Below the pieces are notes generated by a model. That model was given only the letters and a program-made list of their open reading frames with translations, was not told where the DNA came from and did no database searches. Positions 1 to 6,926 of a stretch of DNA of 10,861 nucleotides are shown piece by piece. The stretch spans positions 1-10,861 of the forward strand of contig CANQUO010000060.1 of the NCBI GenBank assembly GCA_947627085.1, given 5' to 3'. The translations under genes were made by a program, and so were the position numbers. Each line of letters begins with the position of its first letter. Positions within the stretch are counted from its first letter, which is position 1. This DNA comes from an uncultured Oscillospiraceae bacterium. GTDB lineage: Bacteria > Bacillota > Clostridia > Oscillospirales > Oscillospiraceae.

Positions 1-346
<346 letters not shown>

Positions 347-351
347 ATGGT

Positions 352-957
352 TCATTCCTTTCCCGCGGCACGTACAGCCGCCTTGATTTTGCAAAAATCC
401 TTCACCCTGTCCGTCTCCACTCCGGAGGATATGTCCACCCCGAAGGGGCGGAGCCTGGCTATCGCCGCCGGAATGGTCTCCGGCGTGAGGCCGCCCGCCA
501 GGATGTAGGGCCGGGTGACGCCCTCTATAATATCCCAGTCGAAGCTCTCACCGGTGCCCTGACCGTTATCCAGGACCACCATGTCGGCCGTGGAGGCGTT
601 GGCCGCCGCCGTATCGGCCGCGGAGCTCAGCTTAAAGGCCCGCCAGATGCCGAGTCCCGGGGCGGCGCGGCGAAGGGCGGCGATATACGCCTCGTCCTCG
701 TCCCCGTGGAGCTGGGCGATTTTTATCGTCCCGGAAAAATAGAGGTCGGCGACGGTGTCGACGGGCTCGTTTACGAATACTCCCACCGGGGTTATCTCCC
801 GGCTGAGGCGGCGTGAAAGCTCATGGGCCTTCTCCGGCGTGACGCTCCGGTGGCTTTTCGGGAAGTCTATCACAAACCCCGCGTAGTCGGGCAGGGCCTC
901 ATTGACGTATTCCACGTCCTCGGGCCTATATAGCCCGCAGATTTTTATCTTTGTCAT
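352..957 (-). CDS. trpF: Phosphoribosylanthranilate isomerase
   Basis: TrpF catalyses the Amadori rearrangement of N-(5'-phosphoribosyl)anthranilate to CdRP, the step before TrpC. The 201-residue protein is the usual size for a stand-alone single-domain (beta/alpha)8 barrel. It starts MTKIKICGL, where Cys7 matches the catalytic general base. VVLDNGQGTGESFDW supplies the general acid Asp130 and part of the phosphate site, and LAGGLTPE and GVDISSGVE form the C-terminal phosphate-binding loops. The ATG overlaps the trpC stop codon as ATGA, so translation is probably coupled to trpC. Its own stop overlaps or nearly touches the start of trpB. All expected catalytic residues are present, so it should be active. 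Confidence 0.97.
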   Translation of the reverse strand: MTKIKICGLYRPEDVEYVNEALPDYAGFVIDFPKSHRSVTPEKAHELSRRLSREITPVGVFVNEPVDTVADLYFSGTIKIAQLHGDEDEAYIAALRRAAPGLGIWRAFKLSSAADTAAANASTADMVVLDNGQGTGESFDWDIIEGVTRPYILAGGLTPETIPAAIARLRPFGVDISSGVETDRVKDFCKIKAAVRAAGKE

Positions 958-1745
958 CCGGCCGCCTCCCGCATCCTTGTGAGAAGCTCCGATTTGTTCT
1001 CCGAGCGCATGAGGACCTCCCCCATGAGCACCGCGTCAGCGCCGATTTTCCGAAGTACGGCGGCGTCCCCGGGACATGTTACGCCGCTCTCGGCCACGTA
1101 GACGCACTCCGGCGGTATGAGGTCCCGGAGGCGGGCGGCATTTGAAAAATCTACGGAGAAATCCTTGAGGTTCCGATTGTTGACGCCGATTATCTTCGCG
1201 CCCGCCGCGACGGCGGAGCGAATTTCCGTCTCGTCGTGGGCCTCCACAAGGGCGGCAAGGCCGAGATCGTCGCAAATTTGCAGGTATTTCGCGATAGTCG
1301 CCGTGTCCAGAATGGCGCATATGAGCAGCGCCGCGTTTGCCCCCATGAGCTTGGCCTCATATAGCTGATACTCGTCCACCGTGAAGTCCTTGCGGAGCAT
1401 GGGCGTCTTTACGGCGGCCCGGATTTCCCGGAAGATGCCGTCGGACCCCATAAACCACTTGGGCTCGGTGAGGCAGCTTATGGCGTCGGCCCCGGCGGAC
1501 TCGTATTCACGGGCGATATCGACGTAGGGAAAATCCGGTGCGATGAGGCCCTTGGAGGGGGAGGCGCGCTTTACCTCGCAGATGAAGCTCAGCCCCGGCC
1601 GTTTGAGGGCCTTTTCAAAGGTCCCGCCACCGGCGGCGCCGCCCTTGACGGCCAGCTCCCGCAGGGCCTCAAGGGAACATTCCTCTTTTTTCGCGGCAAC
1701 CCGCTCCCGGGCGTGGGCGGCCAATTTATCAAGGATCGTACTCAT
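954..1745 (-). CDS. trpC: Indole-3-glycerol phosphate synthase
   Basis: TrpC closes the indole ring, converting CdRP to indole-3-glycerol phosphate with loss of CO2 and water. The 263-residue product is a stand-alone (beta/alpha)8 barrel of typical length, not fused to TrpF as in E. coli. Visible motifs are FICEVKRASPSKG (about residues 54-66, containing catalytic Lys59), MLRKDFTVDEYQLYEA (second catalytic Lys), ALVEAHDETE (catalytic Glu), GVNNRNLKDF and VAESGV, then GADAVLMGEVLM at the phosphate site. The start ATG overlaps the trpD stop and the stop overlaps the trpF start, both as ATGA, in keeping with a tightly coupled operon. Confidence 0.97.
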   Translation of the reverse strand: MSTILDKLAAHARERVAAKKEECSLEALRELAVKGGAAGGGTFEKALKRPGLSFICEVKRASPSKGLIAPDFPYVDIAREYESAGADAISCLTEPKWFMGSDGIFREIRAAVKTPMLRKDFTVDEYQLYEAKLMGANAALLICAILDTATIAKYLQICDDLGLAALVEAHDETEIRSAVAAGAKIIGVNNRNLKDFSVDFSNAARLRDLIPPECVYVAESGVTCPGDAAVLRKIGADAVLMGEVLMRSENKSELLTRMREAAG

Positions 1746-2764
1746 TCCGGCAGATTGGAGACCTCAATGAGCTTCTCCAGCACCCGGAGGGCCGCGCCGG
1801 AGTCTATGAGCTCCGCGGCCAGCTCCACGCCCTCGGCCCAGGTCTCCGCCTTGCCGCCGATGTAGAGCGCCGCCCCGGCGTTGAGCAGTACCGCGTCCCG
1901 CTTGGGCCCCTTCACGCCGTGGAGGATGTCCAGGGTGATGGCCGCGTTCTCCTGGGGCGTGCCGCCCACAAGGTCGGACTTTTGGCAGCGGGTGAGGCCG
2001 AAGTCCTCCGGGGAGACGGTGTAGGATTTGAACCACCCGTCTTTAAATTCGCAGACTCTCGTCTCGGCAGAGAGGGATATCTCGTCAAGCTTATCCATGC
2101 CGTAGACCACCATGCCCCGCTCGACGCCGAGGCTTATGAGCACCTGGGCCAGTGGCTCCACAAGGTACTCGTCGTAGACGCCGAGAAGCTGCATCTTCGG
2201 GCTTCCGGGGTTGGTCAGGGGCCCTAAGATATTGAACACCGTGCGAAAGCCCAGCTCTTTCCTGATGGCCCCCACGTACTTCATGCTGGAGTGGTACTTC
2301 TGGGCGAAGAAGAAGCACATGCCGGCCTTGTTCAGAAGCTCCACGCATTTTTCCGGGGACTGCTGGATGTTCACCCCCAGCGCCTCCAGGCAGTCGGCGG
2401 TGCCGCACTGGGATGATGCCGCCCGGTTGCCGTGCTTTGCCACCTTCATGCCGCCGGCGGCGGCCACAAGGGCGGAGGTGGTGGAGATATTGAAGCTGTG
2501 GGCCCCGTCCCCGCCGGTGCCGACGATCTCAAATATGGGAAGGTCGGTGGTCACTTTTAAGGCGTGGTCCCGCATGGCGGCGGCACAGCCGGCGATCTCG
2601 TCGGAGGTCTCCGCCCGGGCGCTCTTGGTGGACAGGGCCGCCAGGAACGCGGCGTTCTGGGTCTGGCTTGTCTCGCCGCTCATGATCTCGTTCATCACGG
2701 CGTATGCCTCGTCGTAGGTGAGGTCCTGCTTGTTGACGATTTTTTCGATGGCTTCCTTTATCAT
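1742..2764 (-). CDS. trpD: Anthranilate phosphoribosyltransferase
   Basis: TrpD transfers phosphoribose from PRPP to anthranilate. The 340 residues match the stand-alone family (about 330-350), with no fused glutaminase domain. The helical N-terminal region carries TYDEAYAVMNEIMSGE and QTQNAAFLAAL. The PRPP/Mg-binding loop GTGGDGAHSFNISTT is at about residues 82-96, and the glycine-rich KHGNRAASSQCGTADCLEALG at about 110-130. Further down are GFRTVFNILGPLTNP and the anthranilate/metal-side VVYGMDKLDEIS. It is the only visible trp gene separated from its upstream neighbour by a real gap (13 nt), which holds an AGGAGA ribosome binding site 7 nt before the ATG. It overlaps trpC by 4 nt. Confidence 0.97.
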   Translation of the reverse strand: MIKEAIEKIVNKQDLTYDEAYAVMNEIMSGETSQTQNAAFLAALSTKSARAETSDEIAGCAAAMRDHALKVTTDLPIFEIVGTGGDGAHSFNISTTSALVAAAGGMKVAKHGNRAASSQCGTADCLEALGVNIQQSPEKCVELLNKAGMCFFFAQKYHSSMKYVGAIRKELGFRTVFNILGPLTNPGSPKMQLLGVYDEYLVEPLAQVLISLGVERGMVVYGMDKLDEISLSAETRVCEFKDGWFKSYTVSPEDFGLTRCQKSDLVGGTPQENAAITLDILHGVKGPKRDAVLLNAGAALYIGGKAETWAEGVELAAELIDSGAALRVLEKLIEVSNLPE

Positions 2765-2777
2765 GATAAAATCTCCT

Positions 2778-3344
2778 TTACATGGTGATGAAATTCCGAA
2801 GCATTATTCGCCCCTCCGGGGTCATTATGGACTCCGGGTGGAACTGCACCCCGAAAATCGGGCAGCTTTTGTGCCAGACGGCCATTATCTCCCCGTCGTC
2901 GCTCCTGGCTGTGACTTGGAGGCAGTCCGGCATGGTGCTCTCGATGGCGGCCAGGGAGTGGTATCTTGCAACCTCCACACGCTCGGGAAGTCCCCGGAAT
3001 ATGGGGCAGGAGGCGTCCAGCGTTACCGTTGACTGCTTTCCGTGCATGAGCCTTTTGGCGTGGCCCACCGTGGCGCCGAAAGCCTCGCATATTGCCTGAT
3101 GGCCAAGGCACACGCCGAGGGTTGGGATAGCCGCGCCCAGCGTCCTTGCCGCCTCCACGCACACTCCCGCGTCCCTGGGATAGCCCGGGCCGGGGGATAA
3201 AATTATCCTGTCCGGGCGGAGCTTTTCTATCTCCTCCACCGTCATGGCGTCGTTTCTTATGACCCGTATGTCCGGCTCTATCTCACCGATGAGCTGATAG
3301 AGGTTATAGGAGAAGCTGTCGTAGTTGTCGATAAGAAGTATCAT
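2778..3344 (-). CDS. trpG: Anthranilate synthase component II, glutamine amidotransferase
   Basis: TrpG hydrolyses glutamine and channels ammonia to TrpE for anthranilate synthesis. The 188-residue class I amidotransferase opens MILLIDNYDSFSYNL and has SPGPGYPRDAG (oxyanion region). The nucleophile elbow is GVCLGHQAICEAFG with Cys79, and the His169/Glu171 pair is in VQFHPESIMT near the C-terminus; the triad is complete. It overlaps the end of trpE as ATGA, which fits equimolar synthesis of the two subunits. PabA is nearly identical in family signature and some organisms share one subunit between Trp and folate synthesis. The trpE-trpG-trpD position makes TrpG the primary assignment. Confidence 0.96.
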   Translation of the reverse strand: MILLIDNYDSFSYNLYQLIGEIEPDIRVIRNDAMTVEEIEKLRPDRIILSPGPGYPRDAGVCVEAARTLGAAIPTLGVCLGHQAICEAFGATVGHAKRLMHGKQSTVTLDASCPIFRGLPERVEVARYHSLAAIESTMPDCLQVTARSDDGEIMAVWHKSCPIFGVQFHPESIMTPEGRIMLRNFITM

Positions 3345-4813
3345 TCCAGTCCCTCCCCGGCGGTCTCAAGGGCGCGGACCACGGCCTTGGCCTTGTTGAC
3401 GCACTCCTCAAATTCCCTCTCCGGCACGCTGTCGGCCACGATCCCCGCCCCGGAGCGGACAAAGACCTTGCCGTTTTTCTTATAGGCTATCCTTATCGCT
3501 ATGCAGGTGTCCATGTTGCCGGTGAAGTCGATATAGCCGATGGCCCCGCCGTATATGCCCCGGCGGCAGTCCTCAAGCTCGTTTATTATCTCGCAGGCCT
3601 TTATTTTCGGCGCGCCGGACAGCGTTCCAGCCGGGAGCACCGCCTCGACGGCATCAAGGGCGTCCCTGTCCTCCCGGATAACTCCCCGGACCGTTGAGCC
3701 GATGTGCATCACGTGGGAGAAGCGATGAATTTTCATGTACTCCTCCACCTCCACGGTGCCGAACCGGGATATCTTGCCAAGGTCGTTCCGGCCCAGGTCC
3801 ACCAGCATGTTGTGCTCGGCCCGCTCCTTCTCGTCCGCCAGAAGCTCCCGCTCCAGCCGCTCGTCCTCCTCGGCTGTTTTCCCCCGGGGCCTTGTGCCGG
3901 CCAGTGGGAAGGTGTGCAGGACGCCGTCCTCCAGCTTCACCAGCGTCTCCGGCGAGGCTCCGGCCACCTCCATGTCGTTGCCGGAGAAGTAGAACATATA
4001 TGGTGAGGGGTTAAGCGTCCTCAAGACCCGGTAGGTGTCAAAAAGGCTCCCCTCAAAGTCCGCCTCCAGCCGGTTTGACAGCACCACCTGGAAGATGTCC
4101 CCCTCATATATTCGCGCCTTCGCTTTCTCCACCATGGAGCAAAACCGCTCCCGGTCAAACAGCGTCCGGATATCGCTCGTCATCCTCCCGCCGGGCACTT
4201 TTCCCCCGGCGGGGCTCACGAGGAGCTCCTTCCAGGCTTTGAGCCTCTCGGAGGCCTCGGCGTAGCTCTCCTCAAGGCGCTCATTGAGGTCGATGTTTAT
4301 CATCAGCGTTATCTTTTGCCGGTAGTTGTCAAAGGCCATGACCTTGCGGAAGAGCATAAGGTCCATGTCCTGAAAGCCCTCGGTGTCGGCGGCATCCAGC
4401 TTCAGCGTGGGCTCTGAGTATTTGATGTAGTCGTAGGCGAAGTACCCCACCAGCCCCCCGGTGAAGGGCGGCAGCCAGTCGAACCTGGGGGCCCGGTTTT
4501 GGGCGAGTATCCCCCGGATGACGGCGTTGGCGTCAAAACCGGTGTACTCCGTTTTGCCGTAGCCCGTGACCGTCACCCTCCCGTCCCGGGCGGTGACGCA
4601 CTTTTCCGGGTCACAGCCGATGAAGGAGTAGCGGCCCCAGCGCTCCTTGGCCTCGGCGGACTCCAGCAAAAAGCAGGGCAGTCCGTGAAAGCGCCTGAGC
4701 GCCTCGATGGGCGTTATCACGTCGGCGTAGAGCTCCGTGGACACGGGGGCTGTTTTGTACTCCCCTTTTTCACGAAGCTCAATAAGCTCCTGAATACCTG
4801 GTCTTATTTCCAT
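3341..4813 (-). CDS. trpE: Anthranilate synthase component I
   Basis: TrpE makes anthranilate from chorismate and the ammonia supplied by TrpG, and is the feedback-inhibited entry step of tryptophan synthesis. From the chosen start the protein is 490 residues. The N-terminal domain has the LLES motif (residues 49-52) followed by ERWGRYSFIG, the known Trp-inhibition region in this family. The chorismate-utilising domain shows GDIFQVVLSNR (about 238-248), NPSPYMFYF (268-276), ASPETLVKL, FPLAGTRPRG (302-311), EHNMLVDLGRNDLG (His334), PAGTLSGAPKI (394-404), RRGIYGGAIGY and SGAGIVADS (454-462). The ATG at 4813 is chosen because GGAGG (4819-4823) lies 5 nt upstream. A longer reading from 4864 would translate the terminator hairpin and is rejected. 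PabB is the main alternative but does not fit the operon or the Trp T-box. Confidence 0.97.
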   Translation of the reverse strand: MEIRPGIQELIELREKGEYKTAPVSTELYADVITPIEALRRFHGLPCFLLESAEAKERWGRYSFIGCDPEKCVTARDGRVTVTGYGKTEYTGFDANAVIRGILAQNRAPRFDWLPPFTGGLVGYFAYDYIKYSEPTLKLDAADTEGFQDMDLMLFRKVMAFDNYRQKITLMINIDLNERLEESYAEASERLKAWKELLVSPAGGKVPGGRMTSDIRTLFDRERFCSMVEKAKARIYEGDIFQVVLSNRLEADFEGSLFDTYRVLRTLNPSPYMFYFSGNDMEVAGASPETLVKLEDGVLHTFPLAGTRPRGKTAEEDERLERELLADEKERAEHNMLVDLGRNDLGKISRFGTVEVEEYMKIHRFSHVMHIGSTVRGVIREDRDALDAVEAVLPAGTLSGAPKIKACEIINELEDCRRGIYGGAIGYIDFTGNMDTCIAIRIAYKKNGKVFVRSGAGIVADSVPEREFEECVNKAKAVVRALETAGEGLE

Positions 4814-4823
4814 GTCGGCCTCC

Positions 4824-4861
4824 AAAAAAGAAAATACCCGTCCTTGACGCTCAAGGACGGG
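4824..4861 (-). terminator. Intrinsic terminator of the trp leader (T-box controlled)
   Basis: On the minus strand an 11-bp perfect GC-rich stem (arms 4851-4861 and 4837-4847) with a GCG loop is followed by TATTTTCTTTTTT (4836-4824). This is a strong Rho-independent terminator placed immediately before the trpE ribosome binding site. The 5' arm contains CCTTGA (4856-4851), which can instead pair with TCAAGG (4885-4880) of the T-box, so terminator and antiterminator are mutually exclusive. Confidence 0.93.
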
Positions 4862-5079
4862 CAAAAGCTCGCGGTACCACCTTGATTCACGGCACAGCCG
4901 TGCTCTTTGCGGGGTACTTCATACCCCCGGCTCTCACGCGGCCTTCGCGTCGCGGCATACTTGGAAAACCTTTCCCCCGCGCCCTCAGCGGCCCATTTGA
5001 CGGCCGGCTCACCGCCCGGCTCTCACCTGCCCGGGCTCTCTTTGGGTACCTGTCCGCCTTTACTCCCGCTTCATCAGTT
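4837..5079 (-). promoter_or_regulatory. T-box riboswitch, tryptophan (UGG) specifier, trp operon leader
   Basis: T-box leaders sense uncharged tRNA and switch off a terminator. On the minus strand the RNA begins with a K-turn-like UGAUGA, then a lower Stem I helix AGCGG (5070-5066) with CCGCU (4991-4987). Above it is a specifier loop with AGUA (5064-5061) on one side and AAAUGGG on the other; UGG at 4995-4993 is the Trp codon. The upper stem pairs GGCGGAC with GGCCGUC, and there is an AGAGAG motif (about 5041-5036) and a CCCGG/CCGGG distal hairpin. Further down, a CACGGC/GCCGUG hairpin precedes the T-box sequence AAGGTGGTACCGCG (4883-4870). Its UGGU bulge (4879-4876) would pair with the tRNA acceptor end. 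The antiterminator forms between 4885-4880 and 4856-4851. The trp genes downstream agree with the specifier. Confidence 0.95.
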
Positions 5080-5099
5080 TAAAATATTGATTAACAGCA

Positions 5100-5128
5100 A
5101 TTATAGCACTCCTTCATTCCCCTGTCAA
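5100..5128 (-). promoter_or_regulatory. Consensus sigma-A promoter of the trp operon
   Basis: On the minus strand TTGACA (5128-5123) and TATAAT (5105-5100) are both exact consensus hexamers with the optimal 17-bp spacing. Transcription would begin near 5093, shortly before the T-box Stem I, giving a leader of about 280 nt. A strong constitutive promoter is what is expected when control is exerted afterwards by tRNA-dependent antitermination. Confidence 0.93.
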
Positions 5129-5183
5129 TCCCGTAATCGCATTTTCTGCCCCCTGAAAAAATCCCCTCCCGCCGTGGCTTTTA

Positions 5184-5212
5184 TTGACATCATCGGAAAA
5201 TTGCAATATAAT
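5184..5212 (+). promoter_or_regulatory. Consensus sigma-A promoter of the HD hydrolase-mnmA operon
   Basis: TTGACA (5184-5189) and TATAAT (5207-5212), exact consensus with a 17-bp spacer, point away from the trp promoter. The start of transcription should be near 5219, about 27 nt before the ATG at 5246, with GGAGG at 5234-5238. The two -35 boxes are separated by 55 bp (5129-5183), in which I see no clear operator. Confidence 0.92.
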
Positions 5213-5245
5213 CAGTAATCAACAAACGAAATTGGAGGCGCTGTT

Positions 5246-5803
5246 ATGATTCCCTCACCGGAAATGGCCTATGAGATAACGAAAAAATACAACAAGGGCG
5301 AGTTCCACTTAAGCCACGCCCGCATAGTCGGCGACGTGATGGAGTGGTACGCCAAAAACCTGGGCTTTGAGGACGAGGCCGACTACTGGAAGGCCGTGGG
5401 CATACTCCACGACATAGATTTTGAGCTCTATCCCAATGAGCACTGTCAAAAGGCCCCGGAGCTTCTGCGGGAGAACGATGTGGACGAGTCGATGATCCAC
5501 TCGGTGGTCAGCCACGGCTACGGCATATGCTCCGACGTAAAGCCGGAGCACACCATGGAGAAGGTCCTTTTCGCCGCCGACGAGCTCACGGGCCTCATCG
5601 GCGCCGTAGCCATAATGCGCCCCTCGAAGAGCGTGGACGATCTGGAGGTCAAGTCGGTTAAGAAGAAATTCAAGGACAAAAAATTCGCCGCCGGGTGCGA
5701 CAGGGACGTCATAACCCGTGGGGCGGAGGCGCTGGGCTGGGAGCTTGACGAGCTCATCGAAAAGACCATCCTCGCTATGCGCGAAAGCCCCAACGTTCAA
5801 TGA
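5246..5803 (+). CDS. HD-domain hydrolase of unknown substrate
   Basis: This is a 185-residue HD-superfamily metal-dependent phosphohydrolase. The metal-binding pattern is visible as His24 (HLSHAR), His55-Asp56 (GILHDIDFE) and Asp112 (FAADELTGL), with further His85, His90 and His102 that could bind a second metal or the phosphate. No signal peptide or membrane segment is seen, so it is probably cytoplasmic. The family resembles uncharacterised predicted HD hydrolases (often labelled HDIG-domain protein) common in Clostridia; the substrate cannot be read from sequence. The ATG is fixed by GGAGG 7 nt upstream. Its TGA overlaps the ATG of mnmA (ATGA), so the two are co-transcribed and probably translationally coupled. 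That hints at, but does not prove, a role near tRNA or nucleotide metabolism. Confidence 0.88.
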   Translation: MIPSPEMAYEITKKYNKGEFHLSHARIVGDVMEWYAKNLGFEDEADYWKAVGILHDIDFELYPNEHCQKAPELLRENDVDESMIHSVVSHGYGICSDVKPEHTMEKVLFAADELTGLIGAVAIMRPSKSVDDLEVKSVKKKFKDKKFAAGCDRDVITRGAEALGWELDELIEKTILAMRESPNVQ

Positions 5804-6876
5804 ACAAGCGAGTCCTTGTGGCCATGAGCGGAGGGGTGGACTCCTCCGTGGCGGCGTATCTCCTTAAAGCTCGGGGCTATGACTGCGTGGGCGTCACCAT
5901 GCGGCTGTTCGATAACGCCCTTCTGGGGCTGGAGGGCGAGAGCACCTGTTGCAGTGTGGACGACGTCCAGGACGCCGCCTCCGTCTGCGCCCGGCTCGAT
6001 ATCCCCCACGTGGTCCTGGACCTCTCCTTACGGTTCAGAACATGCGTCATCAACAAATTCGTGGCGGAGTACAGCCGGGGCAACACCCCAAACCCCTGCA
6101 TCGACTGCAACAGATTTATGAAGTTCACCTGCCTTCTCGATTACGCCGGTGAGGCGGGCTGTGACTTCATCGCCACCGGCCACTACGTCCGGCGTGTGGA
6201 TACGGATAAGGGTCCGGAGCTCTGGAAGGCCCGGGATGCGGCGAAGGATCAAAGCTACGTGCTGGCCCAGCTCACCCCCTCCCAGCTTAGCCGGTCCCTC
6301 TTCCCCCTGGGGGAGCTTAAAAAGGAGGAGGTCCGGGCCATAGCGGAGCGCGAGGGCTTCATAAACGCCCGGAAAAAGGAGAGCCAGGACATCTGCTTTG
6401 TGCCGGACGGGGATTACCTCGGCTTCATGGAGCGCTACACCGGTAAAATGAGCGTCCCCGGGGACCTTATTGACACCGCCGGCCGCGTCCTCGGCCGCCA
6501 CCGGGGGGCTATGGGCTACACCGTGGGCCAGCGCCGGGGCCTTGGCGTGGCGGCGGAGCGGCCGCTTTACGTAAAATCAAAGGACATGGAGCGCAACACC
6601 GTCACCGTGTGCTTTGAGGAGGGGCTCTACTCCCGCTCCTGCCTCGTCTCTGATTTTAACTGGATAACAAAGCCGGACACCCTGCCCGCAAGGTGCTCGG
6701 CCAGGACCCGCTACCGCCAGCCTGAGCGGGAGTGCGTGGCTGAGAGCTTTGAGGACGGCGTCCGCCTCACCTTCGCCTCCCCCCAGCGGGCCATAGCAAC
6801 CGGCCAGGCGGCGGTGCTCTACGACGGCGATAAGGTGTTAGGTGGCGGTACAATCGTCGTCGCGGAACCGGCTTGA
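5800..6876 (+). CDS. mnmA: tRNA-specific 2-thiouridylase
   Basis: MnmA adds sulfur to C2 of U34 in tRNA(Lys), tRNA(Glu) and tRNA(Gln) after adenylating the base with ATP; sulfur comes from a cysteine desulfurase, directly or by relay. The 358-residue protein is near the usual length. The PP-loop SGGVDSS is at residues 10-16, ATGHY at 125-129, KDQSY at 149-153, and the central and C-terminal barrel motifs include GYTVGQRRGLG. The catalytic cysteines correspond to Cys103 (NPCIDCN) and Cys199 (SQDICFVPDG). Extra cysteines at 50, 51 and 100 make CC and CxxC pairs. The start overlaps the stop of the HD hydrolase by 4 nt, so it shares the promoter at 5184. No desulfurase gene is in the window. The identification is firm. 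Confidence 0.96.
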   Translation: MNKRVLVAMSGGVDSSVAAYLLKARGYDCVGVTMRLFDNALLGLEGESTCCSVDDVQDAASVCARLDIPHVVLDLSLRFRTCVINKFVAEYSRGNTPNPCIDCNRFMKFTCLLDYAGEAGCDFIATGHYVRRVDTDKGPELWKARDAAKDQSYVLAQLTPSQLSRSLFPLGELKKEEVRAIAEREGFINARKKESQDICFVPDGDYLGFMERYTGKMSVPGDLIDTAGRVLGRHRGAMGYTVGQRRGLGVAAERPLYVKSKDMERNTVTVCFEEGLYSRSCLVSDFNWITKPDTLPARCSARTRYRQPERECVAESFEDGVRLTFASPQRAIATGQAAVLYDGDKVLGGGTIVVAEPA

Positions 6877-6926
6877 CCTCCCCCTCCCATTCGGTCGGGC
6901 TCAAGCGCACGGTTCGCTCCTTCTCT

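Noticed and set aside
4814..4864. A longer trpE reading frame starting with ATG at 4864
   Set aside because: The extra 17 codons lie in the terminator hairpin and its U-tract, and no ribosome binding site precedes that ATG. The ATG at 4813 has GGAGG 5 nt upstream and gives a family-like N-terminus.
4882..5218. Plus-strand open frames across the trp leader
   Set aside because: This stretch is fully explained by the T-box RNA and promoter on the minus strand; the peptides have no recognisable features.
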